Below, piece after piece: positions 16,687-26,281 of a stretch of 48,576 nucleotides of DNA (position 1 is its first letter; every line of letters starts with the position of its first letter). The stretch spans positions 1 to 48,576 of the forward strand of contig JALHMO010000032.1 in the NCBI GenBank assembly GCA_022844015.1. Reading direction: 5' to 3'. The stretch comes from Reyranella sp. GTDB lineage: Bacteria > Pseudomonadota > Alphaproteobacteria > Reyranellales > Reyranellaceae. The notes under the pieces are model-generated. The model had not been told where the DNA came from. It made no database searches and saw only the letters and a list, made by a program, of their open reading frames with translations. Both the position numbers and the translations under genes were made by a program.

Positions 16687-16712
16687 CGCGAAGCGCCACA
16701 CCTTCTTGCTCA
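16670..16712 (+). terminator. hairpin spanning the dppC-like stop codon
   Basis: TGAGCAAGAAGGTGTG (16670-16685) and CACACCTTCTTGCTCA (16697-16712) are perfect 16-bp arms with an 11-nt loop. The left arm is the coding 3' end (codons for MSKKV). It merges with a CCCTGAGCGAGCGAAGCGAG-type repeat at 16712-16740. There is no T tract; an attenuator or 3' stabiliser before the ATPase gene is likely. Confidence 0.6.
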
Positions 16713-16834
16713 CCCTGAGCGAGCGAAGCGAGCCGAAGGGTTTCTTTTCTCATGTTCGAGGTTCTCGTGGTCTACGAAAGATCCCTCCATTGCGCCCTTC
16801 GGGCTTCGGCCGCGATGACATCCGTGGTGCTCGG

Positions 16835-18469
16835 ATGAGCGCCACAGGTGTCAAGCCGGTCCTCGAGGTCCGCGATCTCACGGTGTCCCTGCCGGCCGGG
16901 GCCGACCGGCCCCATGCCGTCGAGAAGGTGAGCTTCACGGTCAATCCCGGCGAGATCGTCTGCCTGGTGGGCGAATCGGGTTCGGGCAAGTCGGTGATCG
17001 CCTTCACCGTCATGGGCCTGCTCGCCAAGGCCCTGAAGCCGACCTCGGGCGAGATCCTGCTGGAGGGCGAGAACGTCCTGGCGGCCAACGAGGATCGGCT
17101 GCGCGAGCTGCGCTGCACGCGCATGTCGATGATCTTCCAGGAGCCGATGACCGCGCTCAACCCGGTCATGAGCTGCGGCGAGCAGATCGACGAGGTGCTG
17201 AGCACCCATACCCAGCTCGACGCCGGCGAGCGCCGGGCCAAGATCCTGGCGATCCTGGGCCGCGTGAAGCTGCCCGAGCCGGAGCGCATCTACGCCTCCT
17301 ACCCGCACCAGCTGTCGGGCGGCCAGCGCCAGCGCATCATGATCGCCATGGCGCTGGTGCTCGACCCGGTGCTGCTGATCGCTGACGAGCCGACGACGGC
17401 GCTCGACGTCACGACCCAGGCCGAGATCCTGAAGCTGATCGCCGAGCTGCAGGCCGGCCAGGGCACGGGCGTGCTGTTCATCACCCACGATTTCGGCGTC
17501 GTCGCCGAGATCGCCCATCGCGTGGCCGTGCTGCGCTGGGGCCAGCTGGTCGAGATGGGGCCGACCGAGCAGATCCTGTCCCGTCCGGGCCACGGCTACA
17601 CCAAGATGCTGATCTCCTCGGTGCCGTCGATCACGCCGCAGCATCGCGGCGTGCGCAAGGACGGCATTACCGTGCTGCGCACGGAAAAGCTCGGCAAGAC
17701 TTACTCGGGCAAGGCCTTCTTCCAGAAGGCACGCGTGGTCAAGGCGGCGATCGACGTCGACCTCGACATCCGCAAGGGCGAGACCCTGGGCATTGTAGGG
17801 GAATCGGGCTCCGGCAAGTCGACGGTGGCGCGCTGCATCGCCCGCCTGATCGACCCGACCGAGGGCAAGGTGTTCCTGGGCGACACCGAGATCGCCACCA
17901 TGTCGGTCGGCAAGCTCCGGCCGCACCGGCGCAAGGTGCAGATCGTCTTCCAGGACCCCTACAGGTCGATGAACCCGCGCATCACCGTGGGCGAGTTCAT
18001 CATCGAGGGGCCGATGAATTTCGGCCTCCGCAAGGAAGAGGCGCTGGCCCGCGCCCGCAAGCTCATGGAGACGGTCCGGCTCGATCCCAACTCGCTCGAC
18101 CGCTACCCGCACCAGTTCTCGGGCGGCCAGCGCCAGCGCATCTGCATTGCCCGCGCGCTGGCCATGGAGCCCGAGCTGCTGATCGCCGACGAGGCGGTAT
18201 CCGCGCTCGACGTGTCGGTGCAGAAGCAGGTGCTCGAGCTGCTCGACGAGATTCGCCAGCGGCTCAATCTCGCCGTGCTGTTCATCACCCACGACCTGCG
18301 CGTCGCTGCGCAGATCTGCGACTACGTCGCCGTGATGAGCAAGGGCCGCGTCGTCGAGTACGGCTCGGCCGAGCAGGTCTTCGGCGCGCCGCGCGACGAC
18401 TACACCAAGGCGCTGTTCGCCGCCGCGCCCGGCCGGCACTGGGAATTCGGCAAGTTCGCCACTGCCTGA
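16835..18469 (+). CDS. fused dipeptide-type ABC transporter ATPase (DppD-DppF in one chain)
   Basis: 544-residue protein with two complete ATPase domains. Domain 1: Walker A GESGSGKS at 46-53, signature LSGGQRQR at 160-167, Walker B DEPTTALD at 184-191. Domain 2: Walker A GESGSGKS at 322-329, FSGGQRQR, and Walker B DEAVSALD near 452 with Ala replacing the usual Pro. It energises the two permeases encoded just upstream. ATG 16835 was chosen because it starts [17 protein letters not shown]; the upstream extension reads through a repeat. The 148-nt gap to the permease contains a hairpin and repeat sequence. Confidence 0.95.
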   Translation: MSATGVKPVLEVRDLTVSLPAGADRPHAVEKVSFTVNPGEIVCLVGESGSGKSVIAFTVMGLLAKALKPTSGEILLEGENVLAANEDRLRELRCTRMSMIFQEPMTALNPVMSCGEQIDEVLSTHTQLDAGERRAKILAILGRVKLPEPERIYASYPHQLSGGQRQRIMIAMALVLDPVLLIADEPTTALDVTTQAEILKLIAELQAGQGTGVLFITHDFGVVAEIAHRVAVLRWGQLVEMGPTEQILSRPGHGYTKMLISSVPSITPQHRGVRKDGITVLRTEKLGKTYSGKAFFQKARVVKAAIDVDLDIRKGETLGIVGESGSGKSTVARCIARLIDPTEGKVFLGDTEIATMSVGKLRPHRRKVQIVFQDPYRSMNPRITVGEFIIEGPMNFGLRKEEALARARKLMETVRLDPNSLDRYPHQFSGGQRQRICIARALAMEPELLIADEAVSALDVSVQKQVLELLDEIRQRLNLAVLFITHDLRVAAQICDYVAVMSKGRVVEYGSAEQVFGAPRDDYTKALFAAAPGRHWEFGKFATA

Positions 18470-18579
18470 ACTTGTGCTAGGCTCCGCGGCAAGGAAAGGC
18501 CTTACAGGCACCCGCTGCCGCGCCTCCCCCTGACCGGCACCGGATCGATCGACGGGAACCCGTGTCGAGGGAGGCTCAT

Positions 18580-18795
18580 ATGGCGGACAGCGTCTACAAG
18601 GTGATCGAGCTGGTCGGCACCAGCAGCGATTCCTGGGAGAAGGCGGCGAAAACTGCGGTGGAGCGCGCCGCCAAGTCGCTGCGCGACCTGCGCGTCGCCG
18701 AGGTCGTTGAGCAGGACCTCGTGATCGAGGAGGGCAAGGTCACAGCCTATCGCACCAAGCTCAAGGTCTCCTTCAAGTACGAAGGCGGCGGCTGA
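18580..18795 (+). CDS. dodecin family flavin-binding protein
   Basis: 71-residue protein with the full dodecin pattern: VYKVIELVGTSSDSWEKAAKTAVERAAKSLRDLRVAEVVEQDLVIEEGKVTAYRTKLKVSFKYE. Dodecins form hollow dodecamers that bind and buffer flavins (FMN, riboflavin or lumichrome). ATG 18580 follows GAGGGAGG, a strong ribosome-binding site. Alone between the peptide transporter and repeat DNA; no operon partner. Confidence 0.95.
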   Translation: MADSVYKVIELVGTSSDSWEKAAKTAVERAAKSLRDLRVAEVVEQDLVIEEGKVTAYRTKLKVSFKYEGGG

Positions 18796-18817
18796 GCGAA
18801 GTTTCAACGTCTTCTGC

Positions 18818-18895
18818 CGGGTGCGCGCCACTCTGTGGCGCTCTTCCTGCTGATCACACATCCCATGAGCGCCACGGGAGTGGCGCGCTCATCGG
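18818..18895. repeat. family A REP-like inverted pair, copy 1
   Basis: GTGCGCGCCACTCTGTGGCGCTC (from 18821) and GAGCGCCACGGGAGTGGCGCGCTC (ending 18890) are inverted arms, each itself an imperfect palindrome around GCGCCAC..GTGGCGC. The spacer contains CACATCCCATGAG, as in other copies. With the next element it fills the 355-nt gap 18796-19150, where I see no gene. Confidence 0.75.
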
Positions 18896-18925
18896 CGCTC
18901 ACTTCGATCGAAGGGCCACCAAGAA

Positions 18926-19064
18926 CCTCATCCTGAGGAGGCCGCGCAGCGGCCGTCTCGAAGGATGGGCTGCGCACGAAATCGCTGAATCGGCAGTGTC
19001 GCAACACCTGCTGCGTTGCCGACCCTTCGAGACGCAGCCCTGCGGGCCGCTCCTCAGGGTGAGG
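18926..19064. repeat. family B repeat, inverted pair (CCTCATCCTGAGGAG type), copy 1
   Basis: Left half starts CCTCATCCTGAGGAGG and runs to CTCGAAGGATG; right half is its inverse, CCCTTCGAGACG to CTCAGGGTGAGG. Each half carries its own internal stem. The pair separates dodecin from the acyl-CoA dehydrogenase gene. Confidence 0.75.
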
Positions 19065-19150
19065 TCCCTTTGTAAGTGCGCGACCATGAGCGGTGCGCTC
19101 CCGGCCATGAGGTCCTTCGCCTGGACGCGGGACGGCAGTAAGCTCGCGCC

Positions 19151-20803
19151 ATGTCCTCCGGCCTGCTCGAAGACGCCTCGTTCAACCAGTCGCCGGCGTT
19201 CGGCGACGTCGACCTGTTCAGCGCCGACCGGCCGCTGGCGGATGCCGCCCGGCGCGCCGGCCTCGACCTCGCGAACCTGGCTGCCTGCGGCCGCGACTAC
19301 GGCTCGGCCGAGACGCTCGATCTCGGCCGCATCGCCAACGAGAACCCGCCCAGGCTCCACATCATGGACGGCAAAGGCAACCGGCTCGACCTCGTCGAGT
19401 TCCATCCCGCCTACCACGCCATGATGGCCAAGAGCATCGGCCACGGCATCCACGCGTCGGCGCACGACGGCACCGACCCGCCGGGGCCGGTGTCGACGCG
19501 GGCCGTGCGGCTCTACCTCGCCACCCAGGCCGAGAGCGGGCACATGTGCCCGGTCACCATGACGCACGCCTGCATCGGCGCGCTGCGCGCCGAGCCGGCG
19601 CTGCTCGCCAAATGGCTGCCGCACATCCAGTCGCGCGCCTACGATCCGCGGCCGCTGCCGTGGTGGGAGAAGAAGGGCGTCACCCTCGGCATGGGCATGA
19701 CCGAGCGCCAGGGCGGTACCGACGTGCGCGCCAACATCACGTCGGCCGCGCCGGCCGGCGACCATGTCGAGATCACCGGCCACAAATGGTTCATGTCGGC
19801 GCCGATGTGCGATGCCTTCCTGGTGCTCGCCCAGGCGACGAAGGGAGCGGCCAAGGGATCGGAAGGCGGCGGCCTCACCTGCTATCTGATGCCGCGCTAC
19901 CGGCCCGACGGGTCGCGAAACCAGATCCGCTTCCAGCGCCTCAAGGACAAGCTCGGCAACAAGTCGAACGCCTCGTCGGAGGTCGAGTTCCACGGCGCCT
20001 ATGCCGAGCGGGTCGGCACCGAGGGTGCCGGCGTGCGCACCATCATCGAGATGGTCAACCTGACGCGGCTCGACTGCGCCATCGCCTCGGCCGGCCAGAT
20101 GCGCATCGCGCTCTCCCAGGCGCTGAACCACATCCGCCATCGCTCGGTGTTCCAGCGCCGCCTGGTCGACCAGCCGGCGATGCGCGCCACCGTCGCCGAC
20201 CTCGCCCTCGAGCTCGAGGCCCAGGTCGCGCTGGTGTTCCGGCTGTGCCGCGCCGCCGAGCGCGCCGCCCACGATCCCGTCGAGGCGGCCTATGTCCGCC
20301 TGCTGACGCCGGCGGTGAAGTTCCTGGTGTGCAAGAGCACGCCGCACGTCGTCTACGAGGCGCTCGAGTGCCTGGGCGGCAACGGCTACACCGAGGACCT
20401 GCCTCTGGCGCGCTATTTTCGCGAATCGCCGCTCAACGCCATCTGGGAAGGCTCCGGCAACGTCATGGCGCTCGACGTGCTGCGCGCCGCCGGCCGCCAT
20501 CCCGAGCAGGCGATGGCCACGGTCGAGAGCCTCGTCCGCACCGCCGCGGCCGCCTTCGACGTGCGCCCGCTCGCCCAGTCGCTCGCCGCCGTGCTGCGCT
20601 CGAGGGATGCCGAGCGGCGCGCCCGCTTCGTCTGCGAGGGCCTGGCGCGAATCGCCGCCCTGGCCGCACTCGCGGAGGCGAGGTCCGACTTCGCGACCCT
20701 GTACGGCGACGCCCGCCTTCGCGGCGCCGGCTTCGCCCAGTTCGGCACTGCCGATCTCGGCAGCGCGGAGACCGCCCTGGTGGAGCGCGCGCTGGCGGCG
20801 TGA
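19151..20803 (+). CDS. AidB-like acyl-CoA dehydrogenase
   Basis: FAD enzyme of the acyl-CoA dehydrogenase superfamily, AidB branch (550 aa; E. coli AidB 541). Visible blocks: LGMGMTERQGGTDVRANIT, TGHKWFMSAPMCDAFLVLAQ, QRLKDKLGNKSNASSEVEFHGAYA, and LNAIWEGSGNVMALDVLRA, where Glu433 is in the position of the catalytic base. E. coli AidB is part of the alkylation response and binds DNA; alphaproteobacterial homologues are often annotated only as acyl-CoA dehydrogenases. No ada or alkB neighbour is present, so a link to DNA repair is unproven. Monocistronic between repeat clusters. Confidence 0.9.
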   Translation: MSSGLLEDASFNQSPAFGDVDLFSADRPLADAARRAGLDLANLAACGRDYGSAETLDLGRIANENPPRLHIMDGKGNRLDLVEFHPAYHAMMAKSIGHGIHASAHDGTDPPGPVSTRAVRLYLATQAESGHMCPVTMTHACIGALRAEPALLAKWLPHIQSRAYDPRPLPWWEKKGVTLGMGMTERQGGTDVRANITSAAPAGDHVEITGHKWFMSAPMCDAFLVLAQATKGAAKGSEGGGLTCYLMPRYRPDGSRNQIRFQRLKDKLGNKSNASSEVEFHGAYAERVGTEGAGVRTIIEMVNLTRLDCAIASAGQMRIALSQALNHIRHRSVFQRRLVDQPAMRATVADLALELEAQVALVFRLCRAAERAAHDPVEAAYVRLLTPAVKFLVCKSTPHVVYEALECLGGNGYTEDLPLARYFRESPLNAIWEGSGNVMALDVLRAAGRHPEQAMATVESLVRTAAAAFDVRPLAQSLAAVLRSRDAERRARFVCEGLARIAALAALAEARSDFATLYGDARLRGAGFAQFGTADLGSAETALVERALAA

Positions 20804-20849
20804 TCGCCGGGCGCATGCGACCAACTCGAAGCTCCCGGGAAGCATCTCA

Positions 20850-20885
20850 TTCGCCGGGAGCGCGCCACTCCGATGGCGCTCATGG
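20850..20885. repeat. family A REP-like element, single arm
   Basis: CGCCGGGAGCGCGCCACTCC followed by GATGGCGCTCATGGGGATCA is one arm of the family A repeat without a full inverted partner, although GCTCCCGGGAAGC just upstream (20831-20843) may be a trace. It lies in the 157-nt gap before the M81 gene. Confidence 0.65.
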
Positions 20886-20960
20886 GGATCAGTGATCGCA
20901 ACGCTGCCGCCGTCGTGAGACGCTTGCTCGCATACGGCCGCCTCTCCAAGATCGCATCCC

Positions 20961-22433
20961 ATGAAAAAGATCTTCACCGCCTGTCTCGGCACCGAGACCA
21001 ACACCTTCGCCTCGATTCCCACCGGCCATCAGCTCTTCCAGGAGACCTGCCTCTTTCGCAAGGCCAGCTACGGCAAGAACGTGCCGATGTTCGGGGCGCC
21101 GCTGGCGGTATGGCGCGGCCGGGCCGAGGCCAAGGGCTGGCAGGTGGTCGAGAGCCTGTGCGCCTTCGCGCAGCCCGCCGGCAAGACGGTGAAGAAGGTC
21201 TACGAAGGGTTCCGCGACGAGATCATGGCCGACCTCGCGGCGGCCATGCCGGTCGATGCCGTGCTGCTGTCGATGCACGGCGCCATGGTGGCCGAGGGCT
21301 ACGACGATTGCGAAAGCGACGTGCTGGCCCACGTCCGCCGGATCGTCGGCCCCGACGTGCCGGTCGGCGTCGAGCTCGATCTCCATTGCAACATCGGCGA
21401 CGGCACGCTCAGGGACGCAACCGCCCTGGTGCTGTTCAAGGAATATCCGCACGTCGACGTGCCGGAGCGCGCCGACGACCTGTTCACGGTAATCGAGGGT
21501 GCCGTCGAGGGCCGCACGAAGCCGATGATGGCGGCGTGGGACTGCAGGATGATCGGCGTCTTCCACACGACACGCGAGCCGATGCGCGGCTTCGTCGACA
21601 AGCTCTCCGCCATGGAGGGCAAGGACGGCGTGCTGTCGCTGTCGATCGCGCACGGCTTCCCGTGGTCCGACATCAAGGAGATGGGCAGCAAGCTGATCGC
21701 CATCACCGACGGCGACCGGCCCAAGGCGGAGCGCCTGGCGCGCCAGCTCGGCAAGGAATTCTACGCCATGCGCGCGGCGACCCAGCCGCCCTACGTCACG
21801 CTCGACGCGGCGATGGCGCGCGTCTCCTCGCACAACCTCCCCAAGCCCATGGTGCTGGCCGACGTCTCCGACAATGCCGGCGGCGGCGCAGCTTCCGATT
21901 CGACCTTCATCCTGAAGGCGCTGCTCGACCGCAAGGTGCAGGATGCGGCGGTCGGCATGATCTGGGACCCCGGCGCGGTCAAGCTCGCCTTCGAGGTCGG
22001 CGAGGGCGCCGAGCTCGATATCAGGCTGGGCGGCAAGCTCGGGCCGCAATCGGGCCCGCCGGTCGACGCCCGCGCCACGGTGCTGAAGCTCGAGAAGGAG
22101 GTCACCATCGAGTTCGGCGGCGCGCGCAAGAGCGTCGGCACGATCGGCGATGCCGCGGCCCTGCAGATCGACGGCGTGACGGTGATCGTCAACAGCAAGC
22201 GCACCCAGTGCCTGAGCCGCGACTGCTTCACCAAGCTCGGCGTCGATCCGTCGACCAAGAAGGTCGTGGTCGTGAAGTCGATGCAGCATTTCCACGCCGC
22301 CTACGCGCCGATCGCCAGCGAAGTGGTCTATGTCGCCGCCCCCGGCGCACTGGTGCCCGACTGGTCGCTGCTGCCCTACACCAAGGTCGACAAGGCGCAG
22401 TGGCCGTTCGTCGCCGAGGCGCACGCGTCGTGA
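20961..22433 (+). CDS. M81 family metallopeptidase (MlrC/microcystinase C-like)
   Basis: 490-residue protein with the DUF1485/MlrC layout. N-terminal domain: FTACLGTETNTFASIPT, VLLSMHGAMVAEGYDDCE (His106) and ELDLHCNIGDG (Asp140, His142), which provide putative Zn ligands. C-terminal domain: MVLADVSDNAGGGAASDSTFILKALL. MlrC hydrolyses the linear tetrapeptide product of microcystin in Sphingomonas; most homologues have unknown peptide or amide substrates. The peptide-type importer 2.5 kb upstream could supply substrate, but the genes are not in one operon. Confidence 0.92.
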   Translation: MKKIFTACLGTETNTFASIPTGHQLFQETCLFRKASYGKNVPMFGAPLAVWRGRAEAKGWQVVESLCAFAQPAGKTVKKVYEGFRDEIMADLAAAMPVDAVLLSMHGAMVAEGYDDCESDVLAHVRRIVGPDVPVGVELDLHCNIGDGTLRDATALVLFKEYPHVDVPERADDLFTVIEGAVEGRTKPMMAAWDCRMIGVFHTTREPMRGFVDKLSAMEGKDGVLSLSIAHGFPWSDIKEMGSKLIAITDGDRPKAERLARQLGKEFYAMRAATQPPYVTLDAAMARVSSHNLPKPMVLADVSDNAGGGAASDSTFILKALLDRKVQDAAVGMIWDPGAVKLAFEVGEGAELDIRLGGKLGPQSGPPVDARATVLKLEKEVTIEFGGARKSVGTIGDAAALQIDGVTVIVNSKRTQCLSRDCFTKLGVDPSTKKVVVVKSMQHFHAAYAPIASEVVYVAAPGALVPDWSLLPYTKVDKAQWPFVAEAHAS

Positions 22434-22461
22434 AGGTCCTCGCCGATAGGCGCTAGTCATG

Positions 22462-22592
22462 CGCTGGGAGCGCGCCACTCCGATGGCGCTCTTCGTGTTT
22501 CACCAGAGCTTGCTCGCCCGCAAGGGGCGCGCAAGCTCTCATTCGTCGATTGTACATCCCATGAGCGCCATCGGAGTGGCGCGCTCCCAGCG
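22462..22592. repeat. family A REP-like inverted pair, best-preserved copy
   Basis: Arms 22462-22491 and 22563-22592 are exact 30-nt inverted repeats (GCTGGGAGCGCGCCACTCCG then ATGGCGCTC, and its complement), 71 nt apart. The spacer carries GTACATCCCATGAG. In the 351-nt gap 22434-22784 I see no gene; the last 190 nt should hold the prs promoter, which I cannot place with confidence. Confidence 0.85.
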
Positions 22593-22784
22593 ATGACGTT
22601 CGCGGTCCGCAAAAAGCATGATGCCGAAGGCAGGCCGTGTCCGCCTGCGCGGCGAGATGTTGCAGGGCGTTTACAGCGGACGGTCACATTGGTATGGTCC
22701 GCCGCGTCGCGGCCGGGATGGGCCGTTTTGTCGTTTTATATCAACGACTTAACAACACCCCGCCCGGCGCGAGGGGCGTGTTCC

Positions 22785-23717
22785 ATGAAGATTCTCACCG
22801 GCAACAGCAATCGACCGCTGGCTGAAGCCATTTCAGCCAAGCTGGCGCTGCCGCTGGTCAAGGCGAACATCCGCCGGTTCTCGGACAACGAGATCTTCGT
22901 CGAGATCCTGGAGAACGTGCGCGGCGAGGACATGTTCGTCATCCAGTCGACGAGCTTCCCGGCCAACGATCATCTGATGGAGCTCCTGATCATCATCGAC
23001 GCGCTGCGCCGCAGCTCGGCGCGTCGGATCACCGCGGTACTGCCCTACTACGGCTACGCCCGGCAGGATCGCAAGACCAGCCCGCGCTCGCCGATCTCGG
23101 CCAAGCTGGTCGCCAACCTCCTGACCAATGCCGGGGCGAGCCGCGTCCTGACGCTCGACCTGCATGCCGCCCAGATCCAAGGCTTCTTCGACATCCCCGT
23201 GGACAATCTCTTTGCCGGCCCGCTGTTCGGCAAGCACATCAAGGAAACCCTGACCAACCGCAGCCTGACGGTGGTGTCGCCCGATGTCGGCGGCGTGGTG
23301 CGCGCCCGCGACGTCGCCCGCCGCATCGACGCCGACCTCGCCATCATCGACAAGCGGCGCGAGCGGGCCGGCGTCAGCGAGGTCATGAACGTGATCGGCG
23401 ACGTCAAGAACGCCGACTGCCTGCTGGTCGACGACATCGTCGATTCGGCAGGAACGCTGTGCAACGCCGCCGTCGCCCTGATGGACCATGGCGCCCGCTC
23501 GGTGTCGGCCTATGTCACGCATGGCGTGCTGTCGGGCGGCGCGGTCGCCCGTGTCGCCGCCTCGCCGATGGAGAAGATGGTCATCACCGATTCGATCCAG
23601 GCCACCGAGGCGGTGCGCGTGTCGCCCAACGTGCGGCCGCTCAGCATCGCGAGCTTGATGGCCGAGGCGATGAAGCGTATTGCCGACGAAGCGTCGGTCT
23701 CGAGCCTGTTCGACTAG
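22785..23717 (+). CDS. prs: ribose-phosphate pyrophosphokinase (PRPP synthetase)
   Basis: Makes PRPP from ribose 5-phosphate and ATP for nucleotide, histidine and NAD synthesis. The 310-residue class I enzyme has [55 protein letters not shown], the catalytic region [10 protein letters not shown] with Lys190, and the PRPP loop [10 protein letters not shown] at 215-224. ATG 22785 matches the family N-terminus MKILTGNSN; the frame continues upstream without homology. It leads a housekeeping group with rplY, pth and ychF. Confidence 0.97.
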   Translation: MKILTGNSNRPLAEAISAKLALPLVKANIRRFSDNEIFVEILENVRGEDMFVIQSTSFPANDHLMELLIIIDALRRSSARRITAVLPYYGYARQDRKTSPRSPISAKLVANLLTNAGASRVLTLDLHAAQIQGFFDIPVDNLFAGPLFGKHIKETLTNRSLTVVSPDVGGVVRARDVARRIDADLAIIDKRRERAGVSEVMNVIGDVKNADCLLVDDIVDSAGTLCNAAVALMDHGARSVSAYVTHGVLSGGAVARVAASPMEKMVITDSIQATEAVRVSPNVRPLSIASLMAEAMKRIADEASVSSLFD

Positions 23718-23825
23718 CATCGAGCAAATCGCACTGACGGGAGAATTTTTGGAGATCCGGCGATCGGCACCCCTGGAGGCCACGCCGCGAGCGAGAGAGC
23801 AACCTCAACCTTTAGGAGATGTGAG

Positions 23826-24533
23826 ATGGCAGAGACGACGAAGGTCGTCGCGAAGATGCGGAGCCGGGCCGGCAAAGGGGGCGCCCGTTCCAGCCGTCGC
23901 GATGGACTGATTCCCGCCGTGATCTACGGCGACAAGCAAGCCCCGGTGATGATCGCGGTCGAGCCGAAATCGATCGAGCGCGAGCTGCACAGGGAGGGCT
24001 TCTTCAATCACCGGATGGAGATCGACGTCGAGGGCACGCCCTACGCGGTGCTGCCGCGCGACCTGCAGATCGACCCGGTGACCGACCGGCCTCTGCATCT
24101 CGACTTCCTGCGCATCGGACCCGATTCGATCATCACGGTCCAGGTCCCGGTGCATTTCCGCAACGAAGCGGCGTCTCCCGGCATCAAGCGCGGCGGCGTG
24201 CTCAACATCGTGCTGCACGAGATCACGGTGCGCACCAAGCCTGCCGACATCCCGGAGTATTTCGAGGTCGACCTGACCGGCCTCGAGATCGGCCATTCGG
24301 TCCACCTCTCGACGCTCGCCATTCCCGAGAGCGTGCGCGTGGTGAGCCGCGACAAGAACGCGACCGTGGCCTCGATCGCCGCGCCGACCGTGGTGCGCGA
24401 GGCTGCAGCACAGGCCGGAACGGACGCGGGCACGCCGGCAGCGGGCGAAGGTGCGGCCGCCCCGGCCGCCGGCGCGGCAGCTGCGGCGGCTCCGGCCGCC
24501 GGCGCCAAGGCGCCGGCGCCAGCCAAGAAGTAG
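23826..24533 (+). CDS. rplY: 50S ribosomal protein L25/general stress protein Ctc
   Basis: Binds 5S rRNA in the large subunit. 235-residue long (Ctc/TL5) form: an N-terminal L25 domain (KMRSRAGKGGARSSRRDGLIPAVIYG), a second beta domain (VHFRNEAASPGIKRGGVLNIVLHEI), and a low-complexity tail rich in Ala, Gly and Pro (about 205-235) ending in PAPAKK. Start ATG 23826 follows AGGAG. The next gene, pth, begins 27 nt after the stop. Confidence 0.96.
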   Translation: MAETTKVVAKMRSRAGKGGARSSRRDGLIPAVIYGDKQAPVMIAVEPKSIERELHREGFFNHRMEIDVEGTPYAVLPRDLQIDPVTDRPLHLDFLRIGPDSIITVQVPVHFRNEAASPGIKRGGVLNIVLHEITVRTKPADIPEYFEVDLTGLEIGHSVHLSTLAIPESVRVVSRDKNATVASIAAPTVVREAAAQAGTDAGTPAAGEGAAAPAAGAAAAAAPAAGAKAPAPAKK

Positions 24534-24560
24534 CCGGAGCCTCCGCGCTCCGGGCTTCAC

Positions 24561-25181
24561 ATGCTGCTGCTGGTCGGCCTCGGCAATCCCGGGCCGCGCT
24601 ACGCCGGGCACCGGCACAATGTCGGGTTCATGGCGGTGGACGAGATCGTCCGCCGCCGTGTCTTCTCGTCGTGGCGCACGCGCTTCAACGGCGAGGTGGC
24701 GGAAGGCCATCTCGGCGGCGAGCGCACGCTCGTCCTGAAGCCGATGACCTTCATGAACGAGTCGAGCCGTGCGGTCGGCGAGGCCGTGCGCTTCCTGAAG
24801 ATCCCGCTCGAGCGCGTCGTGGTGTTCCATGACGAGCTCGACATCGCGCCCGGGCGGGTGCGCATGAAGAAGGGCGGCGGCGCCGGCGGCCACAACGGCC
24901 TGCGCGACATCGACGCCCACGTCGGCAACGACTATCGCCGCGTGCGCATCGGCATCGGCCATCCCGGCCACAAGGACCTGGTGCTGCACTGGGTGCTGCG
25001 CGACTTCGAGCCCGACGAACGCGACCCCAAGACCGGCTGGGTCCCCAAGCTGCTCGACGCCCTGGCCGAGGAAGCGGCGCTGCTGGTCGAAGGTGGCGCC
25101 AAGGGTGACGAACGCTATATGAGCCGCGTGGCGCATCTCGCGCCGCCTCCCAAGCCACCGGCGGTGGAAACGAAAGCGTAA
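24561..25181 (+). CDS. pth: peptidyl-tRNA hydrolase
   Basis: Recycles peptidyl-tRNA that drops off ribosomes by cleaving the ester bond. 206 aa; bacterial Pth is about 190-200. The active-site residues are all in place: Asn9 (GLGNPG), His19 (GHRHNVGF), Asn66 (TFMNESS), the HDELD block at 90-94, and Asn112 (GGHNGLRDI). Two nucleotides separate its stop from the ychF ATG. The rplY-pth-ychF order is common in alphaproteobacteria. Confidence 0.97.
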   Translation: MLLLVGLGNPGPRYAGHRHNVGFMAVDEIVRRRVFSSWRTRFNGEVAEGHLGGERTLVLKPMTFMNESSRAVGEAVRFLKIPLERVVVFHDELDIAPGRVRMKKGGGAGGHNGLRDIDAHVGNDYRRVRIGIGHPGHKDLVLHWVLRDFEPDERDPKTGWVPKLLDALAEEAALLVEGGAKGDERYMSRVAHLAPPPKPPAVETKA

Positions 25182-25183
25182 CG

Positions 25184-26281
25184 ATGGGTTTCAATTGTGG
25201 AATCGTCGGCCTGCCCAATGTCGGCAAGTCGACCCTGTTCAATGCGCTCACCGCCACCCAGGCGGCGCAGGCGGCCAACTATCCGTTCTGCACCATCGAG
25301 CCCAATGTCGGGCGCGTCGCCGTGCCCGACCCGCGGCTCGACAAGCTCGCGAGCATCGCCCAGTCGGCGAAGATCGTCGCCACCCAGCTCGAGTTCGTCG
25401 ACATCGCCGGGCTGGTGAAGGGCGCGTCCAAGGGTGAAGGGCTCGGCAACCAGTTTCTCGGCAACATCCGCGAGGTCGATGCCATCGCCCACGTCCTGCG
25501 CTGCTTCGAGGACGGCGACGTCACGCACGTCTCGGGCACGGTCGACCCGGTGCGCGACGCCGAGATCGTCGAGACCGAGCTGATGCTGGCCGATCTCGAC
25601 AGCCTCGAGAAGCGCCTGCCCAATCTCGAGAAGCGCGCCAAGGGCGGCGACAAGGAGGCCCAGGCCGAGGTGCCGGTCGTCAGGAAGGCGCTCGACGTGC
25701 TGCGCGAGGGCAAGCCGGCACGCGAGGCCGATCTCACGGCCGAGGAGCTGCCGACCTTCCGCCGCCTGCAGCTGATCACGGCCAAGCCGATGATGTACGT
25801 GCTCAACGTCGAGGAGGCATCGGCGGCGAGCGGCAATGCGCACAGCGCCAAGGCGCAAGAGTACGCCCGTCGGCGCGGCATGCCGGCAGTGGTGATCTCC
25901 GCCGCGATCGAGGCCGAGGTGGCGCAGCTCCCGGCCGAGGACCAGGCCGAGTATCTCTCCTCGCTCGGCCTCACGGAGACCGGCCTCGCCCGCGTGGTCC
26001 ACGCCGGCTACCAGCTGCTCGACCTGGTGACGTTCTTCACGGTCGGCCCCAAGGAAGCGCGCGCCTGGACGGTGCGCCGCGAGGCGCGGGCGCCGGAAGC
26101 GGCCGGCGTCATCCATACCGATTTCGAGAAGGGCTTTATCCGCGCCGAGACCATCGCCTACGACGACTACGTCACCTTGAACGGCGAGCCGGGTGCGCGC
26201 GACGCCGGCAAGCTCCGGCTCGAGGGCAAGGAGTACGCCGTCAAGGACGGCGACGTCTTCCACTTCCGCTTCAACGTCTAG
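25184..26281 (+). CDS. ychF: YchF/OLA1-type P-loop ATPase
   Basis: 365-residue Obg-related P-loop protein that prefers ATP and associates with ribosomes and the redox stress response. G1 motif GLPNVGKST at 9-17; G3 region VDIAGLVKGASKGEGLGNQFL; YVLNVEEA replaces the guanine-specific NKxD motif, as expected for an ATPase; the C-terminal TGS domain ends GKLRLEGKEYAVKDGDVFHFRFNV. Follows pth by 2 nt. Confidence 0.97.
   Translation: MGFNCGIVGLPNVGKSTLFNALTATQAAQAANYPFCTIEPNVGRVAVPDPRLDKLASIAQSAKIVATQLEFVDIAGLVKGASKGEGLGNQFLGNIREVDAIAHVLRCFEDGDVTHVSGTVDPVRDAEIVETELMLADLDSLEKRLPNLEKRAKGGDKEAQAEVPVVRKALDVLREGKPAREADLTAEELPTFRRLQLITAKPMMYVLNVEEASAASGNAHSAKAQEYARRRGMPAVVISAAIEAEVAQLPAEDQAEYLSSLGLTETGLARVVHAGYQLLDLVTFFTVGPKEARAWTVRREARAPEAAGVIHTDFEKGFIRAETIAYDDYVTLNGEPGARDAGKLRLEGKEYAVKDGDVFHFRFNV

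Noticed and set aside
22593-22784. RNA gene or extended prs N-terminus upstream of ATG 22785
   Set aside because: PRPP synthetases start at MKILTGNSN; the upstream codons show no homology and I find no tRNA-like or known ncRNA structure there. No tRNA or rRNA gene was recognised anywhere in the window.
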